Source: Kocuria marina (GTDB lineage: Bacteria > Actinomycetota > Actinomycetes > Actinomycetales > Micrococcaceae). From it: a DNA stretch of 64,000 bases. How positions within the stretch are numbered: position 1 is the first letter of the stretch; every line of letters starts with the position of its first letter. The stretch covers positions 295,130 through 359,129 of the forward strand of contig NZ_JROM01000021.1 in assembly GCF_000786655.1 (NCBI RefSeq). Reading direction: 5' to 3'. Under the pieces are notes generated by a model. It worked only from the letters and a program-made list of their open reading frames with translations, was not told the origin of the DNA and did no database searches. Position numbers and translations under genes: made by a program. Below, in pieces: positions 1 through 7,896 of this stretch.

Positions 1-1643
1 ACGTGATGTTGCTGCCGGACGGTTCCTACTTCTCCCTGGACCGCCCCGAGTTCACGCGGCTGCGCACGCTCATCGCCGAGGCCCGCACCCTGCAGGAGGA
101 CAAGGACGCGCCGCTCGCGTTGAACCGTTACCAGGCGAGCCTGTGGGAGCAGTTCGAGGACCTGGCCACGGACACCCGCCAGGCCGAGCAGTGGCGCGAG
201 GGCGTGCGGGCACTGACGCACCTGCACGAGATCCCCTCTCCCCCGGTCCCCGAGGCCCTGCAGGCCAATCTGCGCCCCTACCAGTACGAGGGCTTCCGGT
301 GGCTGAGCTTCCTGTGGGACCACGGGCTGGGCGGGATCCTCGCGGACGACATGGGCCTGGGCAAGACCGTGCAGACGATCGCCGCGATCCTGCGCGCCAC
401 GGACCGGGACCCGCAGCTGCCACCCCATCTGGTGATCGCACCCACCTCCGTGGTGGCCAACTGGTCCGCCGAGCTGCGCCGTTTCGCGCCGTCCCTGGGG
501 ATCACCGTGCTCAACCACACCAAGGACTCGGTGGTCGACGCCGCGGCGCACTCCCACGTGGTCCTCACGTCCTACGCCCTGTTGCGCCTGGACGCGGAGG
601 CCTACCGCGCGGTCGAGTGGGCCGGTGTGATCATGGACGAGGCCCAGTTCGTCAAGAACCCCCGGACCAAGGCCTACCGCGCCGTGAAGAACCTGCGGGC
701 GCGCACGTGCCTCGCGATCACCGGCACGCCCATGGAGAACAGCCTCTCGGAACTGTGGTCGTTGCTCTCGCTCACCGCCCCCGGATTGTTCCCGTCCAAG
801 AAGCGTTTCACCGAGCACTACCAGCGTCCCATCGAACGCGCCATGGACTCGGATGCCCTGGCCCGGTTGCGCGCCAGGATGCGTCCGTTCATGCTGCGCC
901 GCACCAAGGCGGACGTGGACCTGCAGCTGCCACCCAAACTCGAGCACGTCCTGCCCGTGGGGTTGAACCCCGAACACCGCAGCGCCTACGACCGCCGGCT
1001 GCAGCGCGAACGCGCCAAGATCCTGGGGCTCTTGCGCGACTTCGACAAGAACCGGTTCACGATCTTCCAGTCGCTGACCACCCTGCGGATGCTCGCGCTG
1101 GACCCCGTCCTGGTGGACCCGGAGTCCAAGGCGCAGTCCTCCAAACTGGACGTGCTCTTCGACCAGCTCCCCCAGCTCGTCCAGGAGGGCCACCGCCCGC
1201 TCGTGTTCAGCCAGTTCACGAGCTTCCTGAAGATCGTGGCGCAGCGCCTCGACGACGCCGGGATCGCCTACAGCTACCTGGACGGCAGCACGCGGGACCG
1301 CGCGGGGGCGCTCGAGAAGTTCCGCAGCGGACGCGCCCCCGTGTTCCTGGTGAGCCTCAAGGCCGGCGGTTTCGGGATCAACCTCACCGAGGCCGACTAC
1401 TGCTACCTCCTGGACCCGTGGTGGAATCCCGCGGCGGAGAACCAGGCCGTGGACCGCACCCACCGGATCGGGCAGACCAAGAAGGTCATGGTCTACCGCA
1501 TGGTCGCGCAGGGCACGATCGAGGAGAAGGTCATGGACCTCAAGGCCCGCAAGGCGGACCTGTTCGGGGCCGTGCTCGACGATGAACGGTTCTTCTCCGC
1601 CACGCTCGACGCCGAGGACATCCGCGCGCTGGTTGGTGTCTGA
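1..1643 (+). CDS. SNF2-family DEAD/DEAH-box helicase, C-terminal part (5' end outside window)
   Basis: This is the ATPase/translocase part of a SWI2/SNF2 protein, which uses ATP to move on double-stranded DNA and remodel protein-DNA complexes. In-frame residues begin at base 3. Visible motifs are ADDMGLGKT (Walker A, Lys at about residue 121 of the visible part), DEAQFVKN (motif II, about 212), AITGTPMENSLSELWSLL (motif III region), LVFSQFTSFL (motif IV) and, near the end, SLKAGGFGINLTEAD and QAVDRTHRIGQ (motifs V-VI). Actinobacterial members are commonly around twice this length and carry an N-terminal SWIM/associated domain, so the true start lies upstream and the GTG at base 3 is not a credible start. 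Stop TGA at 1641-1643. The family is certain; the particular role (repair, recombination or transcription) is not shown. Confidence 0.93.
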   Translation, partial: VMLLPDGSYFSLDRPEFTRLRTLIAEARTLQEDKDAPLALNRYQASLWEQFEDLATDTRQAEQWREGVRALTHLHEIPSPPVPEALQANLRPYQYEGFRWLSFLWDHGLGGILADDMGLGKTVQTIAAILRATDRDPQLPPHLVIAPTSVVANWSAELRRFAPSLGITVLNHTKDSVVDAAAHSHVVLTSYALLRLDAEAYRAVEWAGVIMDEAQFVKNPRTKAYRAVKNLRARTCLAITGTPMENSLSELWSLLSLTAPGLFPSKKRFTEHYQRPIERAMDSDALARLRARMRPFMLRRTKADVDLQLPPKLEHVLPVGLNPEHRSAYDRRLQRERAKILGLLRDFDKNRFTIFQSLTTLRMLALDPVLVDPESKAQSSKLDVLFDQLPQLVQEGHRPLVFSQFTSFLKIVAQRLDDAGIAYSYLDGSTRDRAGALEKFRSGRAPVFLVSLKAGGFGINLTEADYCYLLDPWWNPAAENQAVDRTHRIGQTKKVMVYRMVAQGTIEEKVMDLKARKADLFGAVLDDERFFSATLDAEDIRALVGV

Positions 1644-1765
1644 GCGAACCCCGGGGTCCGTTGAGTGCCCTGCACGGTCCCGATCACGCCGACGGTCGAG
1701 CTCGGGCGCACGCGGGAACACCGCGCGGGGTCTTTTCCGTGGAAGTCACACTCCCCCCCGACCTG

Positions 1766-1794
1766 TCGACCCGGCACGGTCAGCGGGTTAGCGT
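1766..1794 (+). promoter_or_regulatory. Possible promoter for the 1897 gene
   Basis: TCGACC (1766-1771), a 17-base spacer and TAGCGT (1789-1794) form a weak housekeeping-type promoter. It would give a leader of about 95 bases. This is pattern matching only. Confidence 0.25.
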
Positions 1795-1896
1795 GGGCAC
1801 AGATCACGCCGGCCCCGGCGCACCCGCACCGCGTGCGCGGGCCCCTGACCCGATCCTTGGGTGTTGCGTGATCACGGTGTTGGGAGGCACTCGAGC

Positions 1897-2472
1897 ATGT
1901 CACACAGCAGGACGCCGCACGGCCACGGTCCGAGTACCGAGGTGGCACTGCGGCGCGCCGGGATCGGTGTGGTGCTGGCCCGGGTCGCCTCCGCCGTCCC
2001 CGATCCGCCGGTCTGTCCGTGGTCCCGGCTGGAGTCCGTCCTCACCGGGGCCATCGCCGGGATGTTCTGGAACGACTTCCTCATGGTCGAGTACGACCCA
2101 CCGGAGGGCACCCCGGAGGTCCCCGCCGCGTGGGTGCGCACGGGACCCCGCGGGGTGCAGTGCGCCCTGCAGCGCGTTGCGGGCCGTTCCGCGGCCACCA
2201 CCCACGGACCCGCCGAGTTCACCGGGCCGTGGTGTCCCGCGGAGTGGCTGAGGTCGTGGGGGTGGGACGATCCCACCGCCCCCGGACAGCCGTGGACGTG
2301 CGGACCGTGCCTGCCGCGGGCGGCCGCGCGCAGCGTCCTCGCCGGCATGCGCAGCCACCGGGCGTGCGGGGACCCGTACGAGTTCCACTGGGGCGTGGGG
2401 TCACTTCCCGCCCCGGAGATCACCGCGAGCCGTCTGCTCGCGCTACCCTCGGCACCCCGCCCCGCCGATTGA
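1897..2472 (+). CDS. Hypothetical protein, about 191 aa
   Basis: I do not recognise the family. The ATG at 1897 is preferred over the upstream in-frame GTG at 1861 because GGGAGG (1882-1887) lies at good Shine-Dalgarno distance from it. The product is acidic-to-neutral, rich in Trp, Pro and Cys, with no signal peptide or membrane segment. Tryptophan/cysteine clusters such as TGPWCPAEWLRSWGWDD and WTCGPCLPRAAARS in the C-terminal half could be a small metal-binding fold, but this is only an impression. It stands alone between the helicase and the BenE gene, and codon use matches its neighbours, so it is probably a real gene of narrow distribution. Confidence 0.6.
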   Translation: MSHSRTPHGHGPSTEVALRRAGIGVVLARVASAVPDPPVCPWSRLESVLTGAIAGMFWNDFLMVEYDPPEGTPEVPAAWVRTGPRGVQCALQRVAGRSAATTHGPAEFTGPWCPAEWLRSWGWDDPTAPGQPWTCGPCLPRAAARSVLAGMRSHRACGDPYEFHWGVGSLPAPEITASRLLALPSAPRPAD

Positions 2473-2507
2473 TATCTCAGGATGAATAACTAGCCCGTAA
2501 TTGATAC

Positions 2508-2536
2508 TTCACACTGTGATGTGTGACACCTAGGGT
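2508..2536 (+). promoter_or_regulatory. benE promoter overlapped by a palindromic operator
   Basis: TTCACA (2508-2513), a 17-base spacer and TAGGGT (2531-2536) make a good vegetative-type promoter about 40 bases upstream of benE. Two overlapping perfect palindromes sit on it: TCACA-C-TGTGA (2509-2519) and TCACAC-TGTGAT-GTGTGA (2509-2526). They cover the -35 and half the spacer, where a repressor dimer would block RNA polymerase. The regulator is not identifiable from this window. Confidence 0.45.
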
Positions 2537-2577
2537 GGTTCTCGATCATTCAACGCTCGAGCGACGCGGGGAGGCCC

Positions 2578-3822
2578 ATGAGCACCGCCCAGACCACCCA
2601 CGAGGCCCACACGGGGTACAACCTGCGCCGGGACTGGTCCGCCTCCGCGACCATGGCCGGGTTCATCGCCGTGGTCATCTCCTACTCGGGACCGCTGCTC
2701 GTGGTGCTCGAGGCCGCCCGCGCGGGTGGGTTGGACGAACGGCAGACCGCATCCTGGGTGTGGGCCATGTCCATCGGGTCCGGCGTGTGCTGCGCGATCA
2801 TGAGCTGGGTCAGCCGACAGCCCGTCATGATCGCGTGGTCGATCCCCGGGGCGGCGCTGCTCATCACGTCCCTCGGTAACTACGAGTTCTCCGACGCCGT
2901 GGGCGCCTACGTGGTCGCCGCCGTCGTGAGTCTCGTGCTGGGCGTGACCGGGCTGTTCGGCAAGCTCCTGGCCGCCGTACCCAAACCCATCACCGCGGGG
3001 GTGCTCGCGGGGGTCCTGTTGCCGTTCGCGATGCGGGTGGCACCGGCGGTCGCCGAGAACCCGGCCCCGGCCGGGGCCCTCGTGATCGGGTACCTCGTGG
3101 GTCGGCGCTTCGCGCCCCGCTACGCCGTGTTCCTCGCCCTGGGCCTGGGCGTGCTGGTCGCGTGGGCGGCCGGGTCCGTCACGCCGGTGGACCTGCACCT
3201 GGGGCTCACCGCCCCGGTGCTGACCTGGCCCACGTTCTCCCTCGACGCCGTCGTGGGGATTTCCGTCCCGCTCGTGATCGTGACCGCCGCGGGCCAGAAC
3301 GCCCCGGGGCTCGCCATGATGACCACCGCGGGCTACCCGCCCAACGACCGTGCGCTGCTGGGCATCAGCGCCGTGGCATCGGCGGTCTTCGCGCCGTGGG
3401 GCTCCCACGCGCTCAACCTCGCCGCCGTCACCGCGGGGATCGCCACGAGCCCCGAGGCCCACCCCGACCACCGACGCCGCTACGTCGCCGGGCTCTCGTC
3501 CGGACTGTTCTACATCCTGTTCGGGCTCTTCGCGGGATCCATCGTGACGCTGTTCTCCGCGATCCCGGCCGGGATGATCTCCGCCCTGTGCGGCGTGGCG
3601 CTGCTCAACGCCCTGCAGTCGGCCATGTTCGACTCGATGCACCCCGGGGACCATCAGCCCGCCGTGATCGAGGCCGCGCTGATCACCCTCGCGGTCACCG
3701 CCTCGGGGATCGAGCCGTTCGGTCTGGTGTCCGCGTTCTGGGGGATCCTGGTGGGCGTGATCGCCTACGCGATCCTGCGACGTCGCCCGGCCCGTTCGCC
3801 GCGCAGCGTGCCCGCGCGCTGA
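2578..3822 (+). CDS. benE: BenE-family benzoate/H+ symporter-like membrane protein
   Basis: A 414-aa polytopic membrane protein with about 12 hydrophobic segments, matching the BenE family (proton-coupled uptake of benzoate or related aromatic acids) in length and in segments such as VAAGGQNAPGLAMM-like TAAGQNAPGLAMMTTAG (about residues 236-252) and APWGSHALNLAAVTAGIA. The N-terminal 25 residues are cytoplasmic and polar. The start ATG follows GGGGAGG at 2568-2574. No aromatic-degradation genes accompany it, so the substrate is inferred from family only. The promoter carries palindromes that suggest ligand-controlled expression. Confidence 0.8.
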   Translation: MSTAQTTHEAHTGYNLRRDWSASATMAGFIAVVISYSGPLLVVLEAARAGGLDERQTASWVWAMSIGSGVCCAIMSWVSRQPVMIAWSIPGAALLITSLGNYEFSDAVGAYVVAAVVSLVLGVTGLFGKLLAAVPKPITAGVLAGVLLPFAMRVAPAVAENPAPAGALVIGYLVGRRFAPRYAVFLALGLGVLVAWAAGSVTPVDLHLGLTAPVLTWPTFSLDAVVGISVPLVIVTAAGQNAPGLAMMTTAGYPPNDRALLGISAVASAVFAPWGSHALNLAAVTAGIATSPEAHPDHRRRYVAGLSSGLFYILFGLFAGSIVTLFSAIPAGMISALCGVALLNALQSAMFDSMHPGDHQPAVIEAALITLAVTASGIEPFGLVSAFWGILVGVIAYAILRRRPARSPRSVPAR

Positions 3823-4006
3823 GCGGTCCACGGGCTGGATGGCGGCGCGGGCTGACCAGCTCCGCGGTCGACGGCGCGCAGAGCGTAGTGCGGCGCAGAC
3901 AGCGTTCGGCGCGGGTTCAGGTGCGAGCCGGATACGAGGCGGGATCCACGGCCCACGGCGCGCGGGGCGCTTCGGAGCCCCGAAACCACCACCGGTGACC
4001 CGCGCG

Positions 4007-4012
4007 TAAAAT
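4007..4012 (+). promoter_or_regulatory. -10 element TAAAAT, apparently leaderless start
   Basis: A perfect-looking TAAAAT ends 8 bases before the ATG at 4021, and no Shine-Dalgarno sequence lies between. Transcription would start at or within a base or two of the start codon. No convincing -35 is seen. Confidence 0.45.
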
Positions 4013-4020
4013 ACGGGTAC

Positions 4021-5181
4021 ATGCCCGAGCACCACAGCGCTTCCACCACCGTTCCCGAGTCACCGGAACCCACTGCCGCCCAGATCCGCAGGTGGCGTCA
4101 CTACCTCGCGGACGAACTCGCCGAGGCCGCCACGTACGAACACCTGGCCCGCCACAGCTCGGGCCGCCACGCCGAGATCCTGCACAGCGTGGCCGAGGCG
4201 GAGGGCCGCCACGCTGAACACTGGCGTCGACTGCTCGGACCCCACGCCGATCGTCCGGCGAGACCCGCCCTACAAGCGCAACTGCTCATGTTCCTGGCCA
4301 AACACGTGGGATCCGTCTTCGTCCTGGCCCTGCTGCAGCGCGCCGAATCCCGCTCCCCGTACCGCGAGGACCCGGATGCCACGGACGCCATGGCGGCGGA
4401 CGAGGCGGTCCACGAGGAGATCATCCGCGCGCTCGCGACCGATGGCCGCACGCGGTTGTCCGGGAACTTCCGGGCCGCCGTGTTCGGCGCCAACGACGGC
4501 CTGGTGTCCAACCTGGCCCTCGTGATGGGCGTGGGCGCCACGGGCACGTCCAGCTCCCTGGTGCTGTTCTCGGGCATCGCCGGGCTGCTCGCGGGTGCCC
4601 TGTCCATGGGAGCGGGCGAATACGTCTCCGTGCGATCCCAGCGGGAACTGCTGGACGCCTCCCAACCCACCCAGGTGACCCTGCGCGTGGCGCCGGCGTT
4701 GGACCTGAACGCCAATGAGCTCACGCTGATCTACCGGGCCCGGGGCATGAGCGAAGAGGCGGCCGAGCACCGGGCGGCCGAACGACTCGGGCACTTCGAC
4801 TGCGACTGCGATCCCTCGCTCTCGTTCCAGGACGAGAAGGCGCGCCGCGTGCTCAACACGGAACCGGGCGAGGAGCTCCCCGCCGCGGACGACAATCAGG
4901 CCCTGGGCACCGATCTGGGGGCGGCGGCGTCGAGCTTCTGCTTCTTCGCGTCCGGGGCCATCATCCCGATCCTGCCCTACCTCTTCGGCCTGGGCGGCGG
5001 AGTGGCCATGGCCGTGGGAATGGCGCTCGTGGGCATCGCGTTGTTGATCACGGGCGGTTTCGTGGGCCTGCTCTCCGGCGCCTCCCCGTTCAAGCGGGGA
5101 CTGCGGCAGCTCGGGATCGGGTACGGGGCCGCGATCGCCACCTATCTGTTGGGGCTCGCGTTCAACACGACGGTCTCGTGA
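4021..5181 (+). CDS. Ferritin-like domain fused to VIT1/CCC1 transporter
   Basis: A 386-aa protein. Residues ~20-140 form a rubrerythrin-like four-helix domain with carboxylate/His motifs (DELAEAATYEHLARH, EAEGRHAEHWRRLL, DEAVHEEIIRAL). Residues ~150-386 are the VIT1/CCC1 transporter, with AAVFGANDGLVSNLALVMGV and MGAGEYVSVRSQRELLD, a polar metal-binding insertion (about 215-300, with DCDCDPSLS) and a final pair of hydrophobic segments. VIT1/CCC1 proteins export Fe2+ or Mn2+ from the cytosol. Bacterial fusions to a ferritin-like domain are known and probably deliver or sense iron at the pore. The gene appears leaderless (TAAAAT just before ATG). No metal-repressor box is obvious. Confidence 0.88.
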   Translation: MPEHHSASTTVPESPEPTAAQIRRWRHYLADELAEAATYEHLARHSSGRHAEILHSVAEAEGRHAEHWRRLLGPHADRPARPALQAQLLMFLAKHVGSVFVLALLQRAESRSPYREDPDATDAMAADEAVHEEIIRALATDGRTRLSGNFRAAVFGANDGLVSNLALVMGVGATGTSSSLVLFSGIAGLLAGALSMGAGEYVSVRSQRELLDASQPTQVTLRVAPALDLNANELTLIYRARGMSEEAAEHRAAERLGHFDCDCDPSLSFQDEKARRVLNTEPGEELPAADDNQALGTDLGAAASSFCFFASGAIIPILPYLFGLGGGVAMAVGMALVGIALLITGGFVGLLSGASPFKRGLRQLGIGYGAAIATYLLGLAFNTTVS

Positions 5182-5267
5182 GCACCGAACGGCGACTGTC
5201 CGCCGTGGGCCGAAGTGTGAGTTGTACGACATAAAATTGGTGCGGATTCGCAATCAGGAGGCATTTC

Positions 5268-5324
5268 TTGTCCCCTCTATCGCCCACAAGTGCAGTGAGT
5301 GTTGTTGAGATATCCGCTCATTAG
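5268..5324 (+). CDS. Possible 18-residue leader peptide / mini-ORF
   Basis: A TTG start at 5268 is preceded at six bases by a perfect AGGAGG (5256-5261), and a -10-like TAAAAT lies at 5232-5237. The frame encodes MSPLSPTSAVSVVEISAH and stops at 5322-5324. The strong ribosome site suggests that something is translated, either a leader peptide or the stub of a decayed gene. No family is recognisable. Confidence 0.25.
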   Translation: MSPLSPTSAVSVVEISAH

Positions 5325-5502
5325 CGTTTGTTAACCTTCGCTCACTAGGTAAAAAACCCTGTTATTGCAGGTCAGAGCGGCTTTGAGGGGTCAGTTTTAG
5401 GCTGATTTACACGCATAAATCGGTGGGCCGATTGGCGCGAACGACACTCCATGAAACTTCACCGGCTCCGAGTCATCTGAGAAATTCCGATATTCTGGGG
5501 GC

Positions 5503-5707
5503 GTGGTTCTACGAACCACCGCAACGGGAGACTTCGCACAGGGAAATCGCCACACATGCACTGGGGGGTGCTCTGTGGTTGATGCTGTGCGTCGGTAGCC
5601 GCTCAGCCCACGGCTTGATCCCGTTGAGGCGTTATCGCCTGCCGGTGGCTGCGGGTTCTCTCACAGAGGCGCACCTCTCCCCGCGCCGGACGGGCTCCTA
5701 CCGTCCG
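5503..5707 (+). ncRNA. Candidate structured RNA (sRNA or long leader) upstream of purU
   Basis: Downstream of TATTCT (5491-5496) the sequence can fold into successive helices: GTGGTTC/GAACCAC with a TAC loop (5503-5519); a nested stem GCACAG/CTGTGC (5536-5541/5585-5590) enclosing CCACA/TGTGG (5550-5554/5574-5578) and GCAC/GTGC (5558-5561/5568-5571); AGGCG-TTAT-CGCCT (5627-5640); and CGGACGG/CCGTCCG (5687-5693/5701-5707). I could not match it to tmRNA, RNase P RNA or the ZTP riboswitch core. Covariation would be needed to call it real. Confidence 0.3.
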
Positions 5708-5780
5708 CTCCCGCGGCCACCGGTCGTTAACGCCGCTTCCGAGATCCGGACCGTCCCGCGCGCTGTCTAGCCCGGGGCGA

Positions 5781-5829
5781 TAAGATCGTCTGCGGTCCCC
5801 GGACGGATGACATCCCGTGCTCCGGGGCC
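5781..5829 (+). promoter_or_regulatory. purU -10 element and leader hairpin
   Basis: TAAGAT at 5781-5786 is a good -10. The leader begins with a strong stem: CCCCGGA (5797-5803) pairs with TCCGGGG (5821-5827), extended by GG/CC on either side of a bulged T, with a smaller hairpin in the loop. There is no U-tract, so it is not a simple terminator. Confidence 0.35.
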
Positions 5830-5868
5830 GCTCCGTTCCCCGTTCCGTGACCCCAGGAGTATCCCCTC

Positions 5869-6741
5869 ATGTCGGCCCAGCAGCCCACGTCCGATGAACA
5901 CGTCCTGACCGTCCACTGCCCCGAGGCCTACGGTCTCGTGAGCGCCGTGGCGTCGAACCTCACGGAGCAGGGTTGCGACATCTTCGACGTCAAGCACTTC
6001 TCGGACCGGCACAACGACGAGTTCTTCATCCGCTGCCACACCATGAGCGAACCGGGCACCGTGACCACCGAGTCCCTCATCGAGGGGTTCCGCCCGGTGG
6101 CCGAGAAGCACGACATGCGCTTCCGTCTGGTGGACGCCCGGCACAAGACCCGTGTGCTCGTCATGGTCTCCAAGATCTCGCACTGCCTCGTGGACCTGCT
6201 CCACCGAGCGCGCGTGGGCTCGCTGCCCATCGAGATCGTGGGTGTGGTCTCCAATCACACGGACCTGAAACCCCTCGTGGACTTCTACGGAGTGCCGTTC
6301 CACCACGTGCCCGTCACCCGGGACAGCAAGCCGCAGGCCGAGGCGCAACTGCTCGAGATCGCCGCGTCCTACGACACCGAGCTCGTGGTGCTGGCCCGCT
6401 ACATGCAGATCCTCTCGGACGAGCTCACGCAACAGCTCGCGGGCCGGTGCATCAACATCCACCACTCGTTCCTGCCCTCCTTCAAGGGCGCCAAGCCGTA
6501 CCACCAGGCCTACGAGCGCGGGGTCAAGATGGTCGGGGCCACCGCCCACTACGTCACCCCGGACCTGGACGAGGGTCCGATCATCGCGCAGCGCGTGATC
6601 CCGGTGGACCACGCGCACACCCCGGAGGACCTCGTGGCGGTGGGTTCCGAGGCGGAGACCCAGGCCCTGTCCCGCGCCGTGAAGTGGCATGCGGAGGGTC
6701 GCGTGGTGATCTCCGGCAACCGGACCATCGTCCTGGCCTGA
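5869..6741 (+). CDS. purU: Formyltetrahydrofolate deformylase
   Basis: A 290-aa cytosolic enzyme that hydrolyses 10-formyl-THF to THF and formate, balancing the one-carbon pool and feeding formate to PurT or formate metabolism. Residues ~12-90 are an ACT regulatory domain; residues ~95-280 are the formyltransferase fold with the catalytic motif around INIHHSFLPSFKG (Asn197, His199) and the Asp in YVTPDLDEGPII (about 232-234). Length is normal for the family. The ATG is preceded by CAGGAGT (5853-5859). It stands alone as a transcription unit, facing sucCD across a bidirectional terminator. Confidence 0.95.
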   Translation: MSAQQPTSDEHVLTVHCPEAYGLVSAVASNLTEQGCDIFDVKHFSDRHNDEFFIRCHTMSEPGTVTTESLIEGFRPVAEKHDMRFRLVDARHKTRVLVMVSKISHCLVDLLHRARVGSLPIEIVGVVSNHTDLKPLVDFYGVPFHHVPVTRDSKPQAEAQLLEIAASYDTELVVLARYMQILSDELTQQLAGRCINIHHSFLPSFKGAKPYHQAYERGVKMVGATAHYVTPDLDEGPIIAQRVIPVDHAHTPEDLVAVGSEAETQALSRAVKWHAEGRVVISGNRTIVLA

Positions 6742-6861
6742 GCCCCTGGCCCGAGTCACGGTCCGCATCGCGCGCCCGCATCCCGTCCGGCCGGCGCCCG
6801 AACCGCACCGCGACGAACCGCGCCGCTGCCCCTCACCGGCTGGCACTCGCGTCCGAACGGC

Positions 6862-6917
6862 GCCACGACGAACGACGCCGCTCCCCCACCGAGGTGGGCG
6901 AGCGGCGTCGTCGTGGC
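6862..6917. terminator. Bidirectional terminator between purU and sucD
   Basis: Inverted repeat: the left arm from 6862 (GCCACGACG...) to about 6883 pairs with GAGCGGCGTCGTCGTGGC (6900-6917), and CCCACC/GGTGGG forms the apex. It lies 30 bp beyond the sucD stop and 120 bp after purU. There is no T-run, as is common in actinobacteria. Confidence 0.75.
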
Positions 6918-6946
6918 TGTACCGACGGCGAAGCGCCGGGAGGGGC

Positions 6947-7864
6947 TTACTTGCCCTCGAAGATCTCCCGCATGAGCTGCGCGGTCTCCGACGGGGTCTT
7001 GCCCACCTTGACACCGGCGGCCTCGAGGGCCTCCTTCTTGGCCTGGGCCGTGCCCGAGGAACCGGAGACGATGGCGCCGGCGTGGCCCATGGTCTTGCCC
7101 TCGGGAGCGGTGAAGCCCGCGACGTAGCCCACCACGGGCTTGGTCACGTTCGCCTTGATGAACTCCGCGGCGCGCTCCTCGGCGTCACCGCCGATCTCAC
7201 CGATCATCACGATGGCCTCGGTCTCGGGGTCCGCCTCGAACGCCTCGAGGGCGTCGATGTGCGTGGTGCCGATGACCGGGTCACCGCCGATGCCGATGGC
7301 CGTGGTGAAGCCCAGGTCCCGCAGCTCGTACATCATCTGGTAGGTCAGCGTGCCGGACTTGGAGACCAGGCCCAGCTTGCCCTTGCCCGTGATGTTCGCG
7401 GGGGTGATCCCCAGCAGCGACTCCTCCGGGGAGATGATGCCCGGGCAGTTGGGGCCGATGATCCGGGTTTTGGGCTTGCCGTCCGCGCCGGTGTTCGCCT
7501 TGGCGTGCGCCCAGAACTCGGCGGAGTCCTGCACGGGGATGCCCTCGGTGATGACCACCACGAGCGGGACCTCGGCGTCGATGGCCTCGATCACGGCGTC
7601 CTTGCAGAAGGCCGGCGGCACGAACACGATCGAGGCGTTCGCCCCGGTCTCCTGCACGGCCTCGCTCACGCTGCCGAACACGGGCAGCTCGACGGCGTTG
7701 CCGTCCTTGTCCTGGTGGTTCACCGTGGTGCCCGCCTTACGGGCGTTGACACCGCCGAGCACGTTGGTGCCGGCTGCGAGCATGCGCGCGGTATGCTTGG
7801 TGCCCTCGCCGCCGGTGATGCCCTGAACGATGACCTTGGAGTCCTTGTTCAAAAAGATCGACAT
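6947..7864 (-). CDS. sucD: Succinyl-CoA synthetase alpha subunit
   Basis: A 305-aa subunit of the TCA-cycle enzyme converting succinyl-CoA plus NDP/Pi to succinate, NTP and CoA. The N-terminal CoA-binding Rossmann domain ([14 protein letters not shown]), the [14 protein letters not shown] loop and the phosphohistidine motif [16 protein letters not shown] (active-site His near residue 250) are all present. The start ATG at 7864 gives [15 protein letters not shown], the usual N-terminus; reading further upstream runs into sucC. It lies 32 bp downstream of sucC in one operon. Confidence 0.97.
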   Translation of the reverse strand: MSIFLNKDSKVIVQGITGGEGTKHTARMLAAGTNVLGGVNARKAGTTVNHQDKDGNAVELPVFGSVSEAVQETGANASIVFVPPAFCKDAVIEAIDAEVPLVVVITEGIPVQDSAEFWAHAKANTGADGKPKTRIIGPNCPGIISPEESLLGITPANITGKGKLGLVSKSGTLTYQMMYELRDLGFTTAIGIGGDPVIGTTHIDALEAFEADPETEAIVMIGEIGGDAEERAAEFIKANVTKPVVGYVAGFTAPEGKTMGHAGAIVSGSSGTAQAKKEALEAAGVKVGKTPSETAQLMREIFEGK

Positions 7865-7896
7865 GTCTTCTTCCTGATAGCTGTTCGCGTGGGCGG

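Larger units (their letters stand above)
5182..5868. other. 687-bp non-coding island, AT-richer, with hairpins and promoter-like sites
   Basis: No credible long gene lies here. Roughly 5220-5500 is clearly less GC-rich than the surroundings. It contains a -10-like TAAAAT with a Shine-Dalgarno-preceded mini-ORF (5232-5324), a second -10-like TATTCT (5491-5496) followed by a chain of hairpins (5503-5707), and the purU promoter/leader (5781-5868). These are listed separately. Confidence 0.6.

Noticed and set aside
5423..5770. 115-codon open frame in the purU upstream region
   Set aside because: No ribosome site, no family resemblance, and it overlaps the hairpin series; composition is unlike coding DNA here.
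5503..5868. ZTP riboswitch upstream of purU
   Set aside because: One-carbon genes often carry it, but the conserved core (CCGCCTGGGC-like stretch with pseudoknot) is absent.
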